A stretch of 64,000 bases of DNA, from the NCBI RefSeq assembly GCF_024614185.1, contig NZ_JAHTLF010000015.1, forward strand, positions 310,001-374,000. Direction: 5' to 3'. The stretch's first letter is position 1; every line of letters begins with the position of its first letter. A program made the translations under genes and the position numbers. The notes beneath the pieces are model-generated. The model saw only the letters and a program-made list of their open reading frames with translations, was not told the origin of the DNA and did not search any database. Positions 27,301 to 37,100 of this stretch are shown piece after piece. This stretch comes from Nocardioides carbamazepini. GTDB lineage: Bacteria > Actinomycetota > Actinomycetes > Propionibacteriales > Nocardioidaceae.

Positions 27301-28902
27301 CCACCGGGCACCCCGGCCGCGTTCACCGAGCCGGTCGACGACCCGCTGGCCGACCTGGTCGGCCGCTACGCACGCACCCACGGACCGTTCACGGTCGATC
27401 AGGTGGCGACCCGGCTGGGTCTGGGTGTCGCCGTCGTCCGGCACACCCTGCAGCGCCTCGAGGCGCAGGGCCGGGTGCTGTCCGGCGAGTTCCTGCCCGT
27501 CCCCGTGCTCAGTTTCTCCGGGGCCGAGGAGTGGTGCGACGTCGAGGTGCTGCGCCGGCTCCGGCGCCGTTCGCTGGCCCGGCTGCGCCACGAGATCGAG
27601 CCGGTCGAGCCGACCACACTGGCCCGGTTCGCCACGGCGTGGCACCAGATCACCCTGCGCTCGACAGGGACGGGGACGAAGGGACCCCGCGGCGCCGACG
27701 GGCTGCTCCACACGATCGAGCAGCTCGCGGGCGCGCCGATGCCGGCGAGTGCGCTGGAGTCGCTGGTGCTGCCGGCGCGGGTCCGCGACTACGAGCCGGC
27801 CCTGCTCGACGAGCTGACCGCGACCGGCGAGGTGGTGTGGTCCGGGCACGGCGCGCTGCCCGGCAGTGACGGCTGGGTCTCGCTCCATCTCTCCGACCGC
27901 GCCCACCTCACCCTCCCCGAGCCGGGACCGGTCGAGGACCCGCTCCACCAGCGGGTGCTCGACGTGCTCGCGCCCGGTGGAGCCTGGTTCTTCCGGCAGG
28001 TCGCCGACCAGGTGGCCCGGGCCTGCATCGCGGCCGGCGAGGACGCCCCGCTCGACGAGTCCGTCAGCGCCGCGCTGTGGGCCCTGGTGTGGAGCGGGCA
28101 CCTCACCAACGACACGCTCACCCCGTTGCGGGCGCTGACCCGTTCGGGCCGAGCCGCCCACCGCACCCGACGCGCTCCGGCCCGTCCCGGACGCGTGGCC
28201 CGCACGGGCCCACCGGAGACCGCCGGGCGCTGGGCCCTGCTGCCCGCGATCGACACCGACCCGACGCGACGGGCCCATGCCACTGCCGAGCAGCTGCTCG
28301 AGCGCCACGGTGTGGTCACCCGGGGCGCGGTCGTCAACGAGCGGGTGCCGGGAGGCTTCGCCGCCGTCTACAAGGTGCTCAGTGCCTTCGAGGACGCCGG
28401 GCGCTGCCGCCGCGGCTACTTCGTCGAGGGTCTCGGTGCCGCCCAGTTCGGCACCGCCGGGGCCGTCGACCGGCTGCGCTCCTTCTCGACGCCCGTCGAC
28501 GCGGGGCTCGACGCCAAGCCGGTCGCCGTCGCGCTGGCCGCGACCGACCCGGCCAACCCCTACGGAGCCGCCCTCACCTGGCCGACCGCCGAGCGGGTGC
28601 AGGAGGGCGCCGGGCACCGGCCGGGACGCAAGGCCGGCGCGCTCGTCGTACTCGTCGACGGCGCGCTGGTGCTCTACGTCGAGCGCGGCGGTCGCACCCT
28701 GCTCACCTGGACCGAGGACCCCGACCTGCTCACGCCCGCGGCCGAGGCCCTGTCGGCGGCGGTGCGCCGCGGCACCTTGGGTCAGCTGACCGTCGAGAAG
28801 GCCGACGGCACCGCGCTGCTCGGCAGCGGCGGCCCGCTGCGTGACGCACTCGCCGCCGCCGGGTTCGTGGCCACCCCGCGGGGACTGCGGATCCGTGCCT
28901 GA
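24334..28902 (+). CDS. lhr: Lhr-type ATP-dependent DNA helicase
   Basis: 1522 residues, the full length of bacterial Lhr. SF2 core at the N-terminus: Walker A APTGSGKT (about 47-54), DEVH box (about 170), GLSATVRP, then the second RecA domain with TNGRRTAERL, ATSSLELGID and QRVGRAGH. The ~800 residues beyond form the winged-helix and Lhr-specific C-terminal domains. It moves 3'-5' on DNA and is damage-inducible in mycobacteria. GGAGG precedes ATG 24334 by 8 nt. Overlaps nei2 by 8 nt, a conserved repair pairing. Confidence 0.96.
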   Translation: MVDPLAWFSEATRTWFRAAFAEPTAAQAGAWDAIARGQHTLVVAPTGSGKTLSAFLAGLDRLLTTPAPADRLQRTRVLYVSPLKALAVDVERNLRAPLTGIRQTAERIDPGHPLPEVSVGIRSGDTPANERRRLATRPPDVLITTPESLFLILTSQARETLRGIETVILDEVHAVAGTKRGAHLALSLERLDALLPRPAQRVGLSATVRPTEEVARFLGGAAPVEIVAPPTRKEWDLRVEVPVEDMTELGQLVEDDDPTAPPARASIWPHVERRVAELIGEHRSTIVFTNGRRTAERLTARLNEIAAEVTTEGITPPAQIMAQSGAAVGAAPVLARTHHGSVSKEQRALVEDDLKSGRLPAVVATSSLELGIDMGAVDLVLQIASPPSVASALQRVGRAGHQVGETSSGVFFPQHRGDLAPAAVAVARMRTGGIEALRVPANPLDVLAQQVVAATAADEWDVDELFALVRRSAPYAQLPRSAYDAVLDLLAGRYPSDEFAELRPRITWDRVTGLISGRPGAQRLAVTSGGTIPDRGLYGVFLAGEGTNRRVGELDEEMVYESRVGDVFALGATSWRIEDITHDRVIVTPAPGVPGRLPFWKGDTAGRPTELGEAIGAFTRELAALPAADAVARAREVGLDDNAAANLVAYLREQVEATRVLPSDTTVLVERFRDELGDWRLAVHSPYGTAVHAPWALAINARLRERYGVDGQALAADDGIVIRIPDTDAEPPGADLIAFEPDEIEEIVTREVGGSALFAARFRECAARALLLPRRDPGRRSPLWQQRQRAAALLEVAARYPAFPIVLETVREVLNDVYDLPGLTALLRRVDRREVTVSEVETTQPSPYSRTLMFGYVAQFVYEGDSPLAERRAAALTLDQGLLAELLGRAELRELLDPDVLAEVEAELQRTTPERRARDAEGLADLLRLLGPLSAAEVAARARDDAPVTDWLADLVAARRVVEVRMPHGDAWAVVEDVARLRDGLGVPAPPGTPAAFTEPVDDPLADLVGRYARTHGPFTVDQVATRLGLGVAVVRHTLQRLEAQGRVLSGEFLPVPVLSFSGAEEWCDVEVLRRLRRRSLARLRHEIEPVEPTTLARFATAWHQITLRSTGTGTKGPRGADGLLHTIEQLAGAPMPASALESLVLPARVRDYEPALLDELTATGEVVWSGHGALPGSDGWVSLHLSDRAHLTLPEPGPVEDPLHQRVLDVLAPGGAWFFRQVADQVARACIAAGEDAPLDESVSAALWALVWSGHLTNDTLTPLRALTRSGRAAHRTRRAPARPGRVARTGPPETAGRWALLPAIDTDPTRRAHATAEQLLERHGVVTRGAVVNERVPGGFAAVYKVLSAFEDAGRCRRGYFVEGLGAAQFGTAGAVDRLRSFSTPVDAGLDAKPVAVALAATDPANPYGAALTWPTAERVQEGAGHRPGRKAGALVVLVDGALVLYVERGGRTLLTWTEDPDLLTPAAEALSAAVRRGTLGQLTVEKADGTALLGSGGPLRDALAAAGFVATPRGLRIRA

Positions 28903-29692
28903 GGGGGATGCGGTCCGCCGTACCGCCGACCGGCTGGACCGGGCGCTCGCGGGCCAGGTCCTCACCGGCTCCGACCTGCGGGTCCCCCAGCTCGCCACGA
29001 CGGATCTGACCGGTGCCACGGTGGTGCGGACGGCCACCCACGGCAAGCACCTGCTCACCCGGCTGGTGGCCGCCGACGGCACCCCGCTCACTCTGCACAC
29101 CCACCTCAAGATGGAGGGCAGCTGGCGGGTGATCGTGCCCGGCGCCCGCTGGCCGGGACCGGCACCGGACGCCCGGGTCGTGCTCCGCAGCGCCCGCGCC
29201 GAGGCGATCGGCTTCCTGCTCGGCCTGGTCGAGCTGCTACCCACCGCCGAGGAGCCGTCCGTCGTCGGCCACCTCGGCCCCGACCTGCTCGGCCCGTGGA
29301 CGGCCGACGACGAGGCGATCGCGCTCGGCCGGCTGACCGCCGCGCCGGACCGGGTCCTCGGCACCGCCCTGCTCGACCAGACCGTGGTGGCGGGGATCGG
29401 GACCATCTGGCTCTCCGAGGTCTGCTTCGTCCAGGGCGTCCACCCGCAGTCTCCGGTCGCCGCGGTCACCGACCCGCTGCGGCTGCTGCGCCGCGCCCGC
29501 CCGATGCTGCGAGCGGCCCTCGAGCACGGGCGACCGCTGACCACCGGCGACCGGCGCAACCCGGTCTGGGTCTACCGGCGACAGCGGCAGCCCTGCCTGC
29601 GTTGCCGGACCACGATCGAGACCGGGCCGGTCGGTGCCCCCGGGCGACAGCGGACGACGTACTGGTGTCCCCGCTGCCAGCCGGCCGCGTGA
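28895..29692 (+). CDS. nei2: Fpg/Nei-family DNA glycosylase (Nei2-type)
   Basis: 265 residues from GTG 28895, inside the end of lhr. Processed N-terminus P-E-G-D supplies the catalytic Pro2 and Glu3. The helix-two-turn-helix and the C-terminal zinc finger (CLRC ... CPRC) are intact. It excises oxidised bases and nicks the strand by beta,delta-elimination. Choosing a later start would remove Pro2-Glu3, so this start is firm. Overlap with lhr implies coupled translation and joint work in repair. Confidence 0.93.
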   Translation: MPEGDAVRRTADRLDRALAGQVLTGSDLRVPQLATTDLTGATVVRTATHGKHLLTRLVAADGTPLTLHTHLKMEGSWRVIVPGARWPGPAPDARVVLRSARAEAIGFLLGLVELLPTAEEPSVVGHLGPDLLGPWTADDEAIALGRLTAAPDRVLGTALLDQTVVAGIGTIWLSEVCFVQGVHPQSPVAAVTDPLRLLRRARPMLRAALEHGRPLTTGDRRNPVWVYRRQRQPCLRCRTTIETGPVGAPGRQRTTYWCPRCQPAA

Positions 29693-29748
29693 CCTGGGTC
29701 TCCCGGCTCCGCCGGAACGCAGCGCACCGCCTCATTCGTTGACGGTGC

Positions 29749-30621
29749 ATGCACCGCCATTTCAACGGCCTCAAGACCGCCGGCCTGTTCGGCGCCATCT
29801 TCGCGCTGCTGCTCGCCGTCGGCGGCCTGATCGCGGCCGCCACGGGCAGCTCCGCGTTCATCTGGATCTTCGCGCTGATCGGTGTCGGCACGACGGCGTA
29901 CGGCTACTGGAACTCCGACAAGCTCGCCATCCGCGCGATGCGCGCCTACCCGGTCTCGGAGTCGCAGCAGCCGGCGATGTACCGGATCGTGCGTGAGCTG
30001 TCGGAGCGTGCCGGTCAGCCGATGCCGGCGCTGTACGTCTCCCCCACCCAGGCGCCCAACGCCTTCGCGACCGGCCGCAACCCGCAGCACGCCGCCGTGT
30101 GCTGCACCGAGGGCATCCTCGGCCTCCTCGACGAGCGCGAGCTGCGGGGCGTCCTGGGCCACGAGCTGATGCACGTCTACAACCGCGACATCCTCACCGG
30201 CTCGGTGGCCGCTGCCGTGGCGGGCGTGATCAGCTCGGTCGCGCAGTTCATGGCATTCTCGTCGATCTTCGGCGGTGGCAACAACGACGAGCGCCCGAAC
30301 CCGCTGGTCATGATCGGGACCGCCCTGCTCGCGCCGTTCGCGGCGGCCGTCATCCAGATGGCCATCAGCCGCACCCGCGAGTACGACGCGGACGAGGACG
30401 GTGCTCGCCTGACCGACGACCCGCTCGCCCTGGCCTCGGCGCTGCGCAAGCTGGAGACCGGTACGGCGCGCGCTCCCCTGGCACCCACCCCACAGCTGCA
30501 GAACGCCAGCCACATGATGATCGCGAACCCGTTCCGGGCCGGCGACGTGCGGAAGATGTTCTCCACCCACCCGCCGATGGCGGAGCGGGTCGCCCGGCTG
30601 GAGGCGATGGCGCGCCGCTGA
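29749..30621 (+). CDS. htpX: HtpX-type membrane zinc protease
   Basis: 290 residues, M48B family. Two N-terminal membrane segments (about 10-52), the zinc motif HELMH near residue 138 with the third ligand in EYDADEDGA, and two further hydrophobic segments. It degrades misfolded membrane proteins at the cytoplasmic side. No upstream regulatory motif is evident. Followed by two overlapping hairpins and the convergent clgR gene. Confidence 0.92.
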   Translation: MHRHFNGLKTAGLFGAIFALLLAVGGLIAAATGSSAFIWIFALIGVGTTAYGYWNSDKLAIRAMRAYPVSESQQPAMYRIVRELSERAGQPMPALYVSPTQAPNAFATGRNPQHAAVCCTEGILGLLDERELRGVLGHELMHVYNRDILTGSVAAAVAGVISSVAQFMAFSSIFGGGNNDERPNPLVMIGTALLAPFAAAVIQMAISRTREYDADEDGARLTDDPLALASALRKLETGTARAPLAPTPQLQNASHMMIANPFRAGDVRKMFSTHPPMAERVARLEAMARR

Positions 30622-30641
30622 CCTCCGCGACTGGACGTACA

Positions 30642-30687
30642 AAACTCGCGCTGGACCGATGCAACTTCGTCGGTCCAGCGCGAGTTT
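30642..30687. terminator. Long perfect hairpin between htpX and clgR
   Basis: 18-bp perfect arms (left 30642-30659, right 30670-30687) around a 10-nt loop. It can end transcripts from both convergent genes. The length and perfection are more than a terminator needs; it shares its right flank with a second palindrome at 30685-30706. Confidence 0.7.
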
Positions 30688-30706
30688 CGCCGGTCGACCG
30701 GCGAAA
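30685..30706. repeat. Perfect 22-bp palindrome overlapping the htpX terminator
   Basis: Arms TTTCGCCGGTC and GACCGGCGAAA abut without a loop. The TTT at its left edge is also the end of the 18-bp hairpin at 30642-30687, so the two structures are mutually exclusive at the junction. It looks like a REP-type intergenic element. Confidence 0.55.
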
Positions 30707-30727
30707 CTGTCTCCAGCCGGCCCAGCC

Positions 30728-31042
30728 TCAGGCGGCGGAGGCGACGACCTCGCCGGCGCGGCGGGGCGTGATCATCGGCGTGGGCGCGGCAGCCAGGACG
30801 GCCGCGGCCTCCTCGAGCGCCACGGCGTCGGCGACCTCGCGGAGCACATCCGACAGCGGCATCTCGAGCGCGTCGCACAGCGAGGCGAGCAGCTCGGAGG
30901 ACGCTTCCTTCTGGCCACGCTCGATCTCGGAGATGTAACCCAGGCTCACCCGGGCGGCACCGGAGACCTCACGGAGGGTCAGCCCGAGCTCGGCACGGCG
31001 ACTCCGCAGGATGTCGCCGAGCGATCGTCGAAAGAGCACCAT
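30728..31042 (-). CDS. clgR: ClgR-type XRE-family transcriptional regulator
   Basis: 104 residues. HTH at about 9-65 ([41 protein letters not shown]), then a short Ala-rich tail. This matches ClgR, the actinobacterial activator of clp protease and stress genes, and its place downstream of cinA and pgsA is the usual one. The C-terminal Ala-Ala may mark it for Clp degradation, as known for ClgR. GGAGAG precedes the ATG. Convergent with htpX. Confidence 0.88.
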   Translation of the reverse strand: MVLFRRSLGDILRSRRAELGLTLREVSGAARVSLGYISEIERGQKEASSELLASLCDALEMPLSDVLREVADAVALEEAAAVLAAAPTPMITPRRAGEVVASAA

Positions 31043-31096
31043 CGCGATCTCCTCTCCGTCATGGGCTGGATGGGTGGTCCGGTCCTGGGCACAACG

Positions 31097-31633
31097 CTAC
31101 CCGAGCCCGGAATCTTCCGGCGGCTGACCAGCCCTTGAGCGCGCCGCGGCGGCCTCGGCGGCCAACGCCTCGGCCAGCGCCTCGATCGCGGCGTCGACCG
31201 TCGCGTCCTGGATCGCCGAGCGGTCACCGGACAGGTCCAGCGCGACCGACCGGGTGCCGCCGGGACCGGCCAGGCCCACGAACACGGTGCCGACCGGCTG
31301 GCCCTCCTGGCGCTCGGGGCCGGCCACCCCGGTCGTGCTCAGGGCGTACGCCGTGCCGAGCAGCCGGCGCGCCCCATCGGCCATCGCGCAGGCGCACTCC
31401 GCGGACACCACGCCGTGCTCGTCGACCACCGTCTGCGGTACGCCGAGCACCTCGACCTTGACGTGGGTCTGGTAACTGACCACGCCGCCGGCGTAGACGA
31501 CCGAGGACCCGGGGACCCCCGTCAATCGCGACGCCAGCCGTCCCCCGGTCAGCGACTCGGCGGTGGCCACGCTCGCGCCGTCGTCGCGCAGGGCACGGAC
31601 AAGGGCCTCGGCCGGTGACTCCATGACCGCCAT
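31097..31633 (-). CDS. cinA: CinA C-terminal domain protein (nicotinamide-nucleotide amidase)
   Basis: 178 residues, only the C-terminal amidase domain of CinA (TAESLTGGRLASRLTGVPGSS, YAGGVVSYQ, STTGVAGPE). It deamidates nicotinamide mononucleotide to nicotinate mononucleotide, so it complements the pncB-pncA salvage operon at 12.6 kb. ATG 31633 or the fourth codon (31624) could start it. Normally adjacent to pgsA; here a secreted nuclease pair lies between them. Confidence 0.9.
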   Translation of the reverse strand: MAVMESPAEALVRALRDDGASVATAESLTGGRLASRLTGVPGSSVVYAGGVVSYQTHVKVEVLGVPQTVVDEHGVVSAECACAMADGARRLLGTAYALSTTGVAGPERQEGQPVGTVFVGLAGPGGTRSVALDLSGDRSAIQDATVDAAIEALAEALAAEAAAARSRAGQPPEDSGLG

Positions 31634-31692
31634 CGTGTCATGAGGCTCCGACCGAGGCCCTCTGTCCCCGGTACCTGGTCAGTCGCGTCGCG

Positions 31693-34050
31693 TCAGCGGC
31701 GCACCACCCGGACCTTCTTCACCTTCTTCTCCGGCAGCTGCGTGGCGCTGCCCTGGTAGATGACCTTGATCTTCTTCACGCCGACAGAGGTGAACGCCTT
31801 CAGCTTCACCTTCACCTCGCCGTCGACCACGGTCACCGTCTTGGCCTTCTGGCCCTTGACCTTGATCTTCACCTGACCGGTCACGGGCAGCCCCGCCGCG
31901 TCGACGACGGCGACCTTGACCTTGGCCTTCGTCTTGCGGACCTTGATCTTGCCCGGCTTGATCTTGACCTTCAGCGCCACGGTGCCCTTGGCCACCGTGA
32001 CCGGCACCTTGACCTGGGTGCCGGTCGTCGCGCCGACCAGCGTCAGCTGCGCCGTACCCGCAGCGACATCCTGGGGCAGGTTGACCGAGACGGCTGCCAT
32101 GCCGTTCTGGTCGTAGACCGCGGAGCTGATGGTGTTGTCGACCGGTGCGGTGTCGAGGACCTTGTCGCCCAGCTTGACCTGGAGCTCGGTGTCCTTGACG
32201 TCGTCGGCGGTCGACATCGCCCACGAGCCGACGGAGAAGCTGACCTTGCCCCCCGGCCGGTAGGAGGCCGGGGCCCCCGCCGGGAAGTCCACCTGGACCG
32301 CGTGCTGGCGGTAGTCGACGGGCAGCGGCGTGGTCGCGGCCTTGTCGGCCAGGTAGTCGACCATCGCCTGCAGATCCGCCTTGCCGGTGTCGGCCCTGCT
32401 CGCTCCGTTGGCGAGCTCGAAGAAGTTGTCACCACCGGAGGCGAGGAAGGAGTTGACCGTGACCGAGTACGTCGATGCGGGGTTGATCGGCGTCCCGTTG
32501 AGCCACATCCCGGTGATCGTGCCCTGGAAGGTCGCAGTCCCGTTCACGGTCGCCGGCTTCTCACTGTAGGTGTAGTTGAAGCCGTCGGAGACACCCAGCC
32601 GGAGGAACGGTCGGGTCGGCACATTGCCACCCGCGTCACGCTGCCACTGCTGCTCGAGGACCTTCTTGATCTGGGCGCCCGTCAGCTTCATGTTGACCAG
32701 CGTGTTGGCGAACGGCTGGACCACCGCGGCCTGCTTGTAGGTCAGCTTGCGGCTGCTCCCGTCGACGGTGCCGGCCATGTCCTGGCGCAGGCCTCCGGGG
32801 TTCATGAACGCGATCTGCGCGCTTCCCGACTCCGGCTTCTCCGTGGCCCACCGCTGGACCTCGGCGACCTGATTGCCGAGCGTCGACTCGCCACCGCGGT
32901 TCTCCGTGGTGCCGTTCTGCAGCTTCGCCCGGTTGAACGGGTTCTGGATCCGGCCGAGCTCGACCGCGCCGAGCACCTCGGCCTCGGCGACAGCGTCGTT
33001 GACGATCGTCGTCACCGCAGGGTCCGCCGGGTAGTTCGCTGTGGGGAGAAGCGGCCCGGAACCGTCCGGGTCCGTACTCATCAACGGGAGGAGCGCCGTC
33101 TCAAGTCCAACCACGCCGTCGTCGTCCACCTCGAACACCAACTGGTTGAGGTTCATGGCGTACTGGCCGGCGGAGACCACCGGACGCTCCTTGACCGGCC
33201 GGTCGGCCCAGGCGGCCACAGGGAACGCGCAGTTGTAGGCCAGGTGAGTGTGGCCGGAGATGATCGCGTCCACGTCGGCGGAGACGTTCTGGGTGATATT
33301 GCCCCAGGCCGTGTTCGGGTCGGTGAACTGCGGCGAGGTGCAGCTGGTCGAGGCCGATCCCTCGTGGACCAACATGACCACGACGTCGGCGCCCCCGGTC
33401 TTGAGGTCCGCGGCCGCCGCGTTCACGGAGTCGACGATGTCGTCGACCCGGAGGTCGGCGATCCCGGCTGGTGACACCAGGGACGGCAGATCCTCGGTGA
33501 CCGCACCGACGAAGCCGATCTCCTTGCCGCCGACCGTCTGGAGGTAGGTCGCCGGAACGGCGTCGTCGCCGGTCGCCTTCATCTTCAGGTTGGCCGCGAT
33601 GTACTTCCACTCGGCGCCGCCCTCAGGGTTGGTCGTGGCGTCGTACGGTGCCATCACCCGGTCGACCAGGTCGTCGTAGCCCCGATCGAGCTCGTGGTTG
33701 CCGACCGCCGAGACGTCGAGTCCGGCCTCATTGAGGGCGTCGATGGTCGGCTTGTCCTTCTGGATGAAGGACTCGAACGTCGAGGCACCGATGAGGTCAC
33801 CGGCGGCCGCGAAGACGGTGTTCGGGTTCGCCGTGCGCAGTTGCTTCACCGCACCGGAGAGCACGGCCGCGCCGGACTCCCGGTTCGCCGCGGACTGCAG
33901 CAGCCGGCCGTGGAAGTCGTTGGTGCCGAGGATCTGGATCTCGACCACGGGCCCGGCGGCATTCACCGGTGCGGAGCTCAGCGCCGTCAGGCCGGAGAGG
34001 CCGAGCGCCGCGCCGAGTGATCCGACAAGGAGTTTTTTGGCTGATCGCAT
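31693..34050 (-). CDS. Secreted 5'-nucleotidase / metallophosphatase with Lys-rich C-terminal domain
   Basis: 785 residues from ATG 34050. Signal peptide ends near NAAG (about 32). Calcineurin-like domain at about 35-290 (GTNDFHGR, AAGDLIG, GNHELD, ISGHTHLAY supply the metal ligands), 5'-nucleotidase C-terminal domain about 330-560, then ~100 residues of Lys-rich Ig-like sequence ending KKVRVVRR. It should hydrolyse extracellular nucleotides to nucleosides and phosphate. It follows the nuclease gene by 91 bp on the same strand, and the two share leader and tail sequences. An in-frame ATG at 34110 is rejected because it would displace the signal peptide. Confidence 0.93.
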   Translation of the reverse strand: MRSAKKLLVGSLGAALGLSGLTALSSAPVNAAGPVVEIQILGTNDFHGRLLQSAANRESGAAVLSGAVKQLRTANPNTVFAAAGDLIGASTFESFIQKDKPTIDALNEAGLDVSAVGNHELDRGYDDLVDRVMAPYDATTNPEGGAEWKYIAANLKMKATGDDAVPATYLQTVGGKEIGFVGAVTEDLPSLVSPAGIADLRVDDIVDSVNAAAADLKTGGADVVVMLVHEGSASTSCTSPQFTDPNTAWGNITQNVSADVDAIISGHTHLAYNCAFPVAAWADRPVKERPVVSAGQYAMNLNQLVFEVDDDGVVGLETALLPLMSTDPDGSGPLLPTANYPADPAVTTIVNDAVAEAEVLGAVELGRIQNPFNRAKLQNGTTENRGGESTLGNQVAEVQRWATEKPESGSAQIAFMNPGGLRQDMAGTVDGSSRKLTYKQAAVVQPFANTLVNMKLTGAQIKKVLEQQWQRDAGGNVPTRPFLRLGVSDGFNYTYSEKPATVNGTATFQGTITGMWLNGTPINPASTYSVTVNSFLASGGDNFFELANGASRADTGKADLQAMVDYLADKAATTPLPVDYRQHAVQVDFPAGAPASYRPGGKVSFSVGSWAMSTADDVKDTELQVKLGDKVLDTAPVDNTISSAVYDQNGMAAVSVNLPQDVAAGTAQLTLVGATTGTQVKVPVTVAKGTVALKVKIKPGKIKVRKTKAKVKVAVVDAAGLPVTGQVKIKVKGQKAKTVTVVDGEVKVKLKAFTSVGVKKIKVIYQGSATQLPEKKVKKVRVVRR

Positions 34051-34141
34051 GTGCTTTTCTTTCGAGGTTGTCGAGACAGTGGGATCGAAAGGAATCGAGA
34101 AGGAGGGCACGGCGTGGGTGCGTCGTCCGGTGGTCAGAGCG

Positions 34142-37100
34142 TCAGCGGCGCACCACCCGGACCTTCTTGACGATCTTCGCCGGCAACTGCGTCGCTGTGC
34201 CGAGATAGGTGATCGTGATCTTCTTCTTCCCGATGGAGGAGAACTTCTTCAGCCTCACCTTGAGCTTGCCGTTGACCACGGTGACGGTCGTGGCCTTCTG
34301 GCCCTTGACCTTGACGCTCACCTGGCCGGTGACCGGCTTGCCGGCCGCGTCCACGACCGTGACCTTCACCTTGACCCGGGTCTTGTCGACCACAACCTTC
34401 TTCGGCTTGATCTTGGCTGCCAGCTGAACCGGCTGGGGGCTCGGCGGCGTGTCCGTCTTGGTGCGCTTGATGCCGATCACCTCGGGGTTGTGATCCGAGG
34501 CGCTGAACGGGCCGTCGTTGTAGAGGTCGGTGCCGACGTAGTTGTACCGGGAGTACTGGTTGAACACAGTCTCGTTGGCGTTGATCTCCCAGATGTCGAC
34601 CCCGGTCACCATGGTCGCGGCCGCCGGGTTGGCGAGCACGTGGTCCAGCGAGCCCGACTGGCCGTCGAAGCTGTAGGTGTGCTTTCCCTCCGTCTTCAGT
34701 TGGGTGTAGCCCGCCCCGTAGAGGACCTGCATCGGGTCCTCTTGCGAGTAGGAGTTGAAGTCGCCGGTCAGGAAGATGGCTCTGATGCCACGGGCCGACG
34801 CGAAGGCGCTCGCGAACGTCGACAGCTCGGTCGCCTGCGCAACCCGATCGGGGTTGGCCTTGCCCTGGCCGGTGCCGTCGTCAATACCGGAGCCCTTGGA
34901 CTTGAAGTGGTTCACAATGACCGCGAACCTGTCGCCGTCCACACCTCCGGTCGGCTTGAACACCGCGGCGAACGGCTCGCGCGCGTTGCCGAAGGCGGCG
35001 ACCCCGAAGAGCATCTCGGCCTCACCCACGACCTGGACGTGGGCCGGCTTGTAGATGAACCCGGTCCGGATCACGTCCTGCCCCGCGATGTTCGCGGGCG
35101 CCGACGCGCTGGCCGGCGAGCGGACGTAGTCCCAGGTGCCGGCTCCGGCAGCGGCATTGAGCGCCGTCACCAGCGCCGCCAGAGCCTCGTCACGGTCGTG
35201 CCCGTCGACGACGAGGCTGTTCTCGATCTCCTCGACGGAGACGATGTCGGCGTCGATCGTGTTGATCGCCTTGACGATCTTGGCCTGTTGGCGGTCGAAG
35301 CTCACCTGGTTCCAGGCGCCCCGTGGGCCGTTCCCTGGGCAATCGTCCACCGCGACCGGGTTGTCATCGCGGTCCTTGAACGACGCGCAGCCGGGCACGT
35401 CCTCACCGAAGGTGGTGAAGTAGTTGAGCACGTTGAACGTGGCGAGCTCGAGGTCTCCGCCCACCGCCGCGGGTGACGCCGGACGGTCCTGTTCGAAACT
35501 CACCCTGCCCGTGGGCGGGCCGACGATAGGCGAGGTGGGCTGGAGCTTCCAACCGAACCGGTGGTCGAGGACCACCGGCTCGTCGAAGATCACCCCTGCG
35601 CCGACGCGGACCTGGTGGTCCTGGGTGAACCACGGCAACGGCGCGTCCTGGCCGCCCGCGTTGTTGGTGGTATTCCAGTAGGTCGTGCTGGAGCCGTCGT
35701 CCAGGATCACGCGGTGGGCGTTGTTCCACCTGGTGCGGTCGGCGATCGCGGCCGTGTCCTGGGCATCGACGATGTCCGTCGGCGTGATCAGCGGCTCGTC
35801 GGAGTTGGCCGCGATCCCAATCTCACCGAAGTTGCTGCCCGAGCCGGAGTTCGGTGGGTTGTAGGCGGAGCCGTCGTACACGTCGGTCACGGTGAAGGAA
35901 CCCGTCGGAGCGAAGAGCTCGCCCTCGGCAGCCTCCCTGGCCGCGTCGAGCGCGGTCTGGTCGAGACAGCCCGTGCCCGGCAGGGCACAGTCGGTCCCTG
36001 GGATGACGGTCTTCGCACTGACGTCGCCCAGGTCCGGGATCTCCTCGACCGTGCCGGCGGCGACGTCGATCTCGGTCAGTCCGCTGAACTCCTTGACGGT
36101 GCCGAAGACCTTGACGGACTCACCGATCGCCAGATCATTCATCAGCGCCCCGTTGTTACCGACGAACACGAAGATCGCGTCGGAACGGTCCGCGGTATCC
36201 GGGCCGGGGGTCTGGATGTAGAAGCCGTTGAATCCGCCTGTCGGGTAGAGGGCAGTGACCACGCCCTGGGTCACGACCGGTGTGTTCGCGATCGGGCTGG
36301 CCGCGCCATTGCCTTGGATGTTGGCGATCGGGGAGATGACTGCGGGGTCGACGACGGTGATCGTGAACTCCGTGCTCGCGGTCTCCGCCGGGGTCGCCGC
36401 GTCCTCCACCGTCGCGGTGACGGTGGTGGCGCCGGCCGTGGTCGGCGTGCCGGAGATCTCGTTGCCGGTGAGCGTCAGACCGGCCGGCAACGCGGTGGTC
36501 GTCCAGGAGTAGGGCTCGGTCCCGTTGGCCGCCGCGAGGGTGACCGGCCTGATCGCGGTGTCCTTGAGGAATGCCTTGTCCCCGGGATCGGTGGCCGACA
36601 GCGGCTGCTCGACCGTTCCCGTCCCCTCCGGGCTGGGCACGGCCGGTGCCGCGAAGTCGGTCGCGTTGTTGTCGCCGTCGGTCGTATTCGTGCGCTGTAC
36701 CGAGGTCGTGTTCGTCGTCGCGGTCCCGGTCGGCGCCGTCTCAGAAGAACCGGCCGTGCCGTAGCCGACGAAGTCGACCACGTCAGTCACGGTGTGCATC
36801 GAGGTGCCGGTCGCGGTGATGCCCGTGGCCCCCTCCGCCAGAATCACCTGTCCGCTACCACCAGCCATGCTCAACGCGGTGCCGCTGTGGTCGGGCGCAG
36901 GCAGGTCGGCACCGCCGCAGGGGTTGCCACCGCAGCCGTTCGGGTTGCTCACCTGGACGAGGTACGTGCTGCCAGCGGGCACACTCACGTCCGGCAGGGC
37001 CAGCACCGAGACCGTCCCGGTGCCGTTGTAGGTACCGCTGCGGTATTGCAAGCTCAACCCGTTGAGCGATTGCGCGCTCCCGGTCGGGTTGAGCAACTCG

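Noticed and set aside
24574..29559. Minus-strand open frame of about 1660 codons
   Set aside because: Antisense shadow of lhr and nei2; composition is Gly/Arg/His-rich with no recognisable domain.
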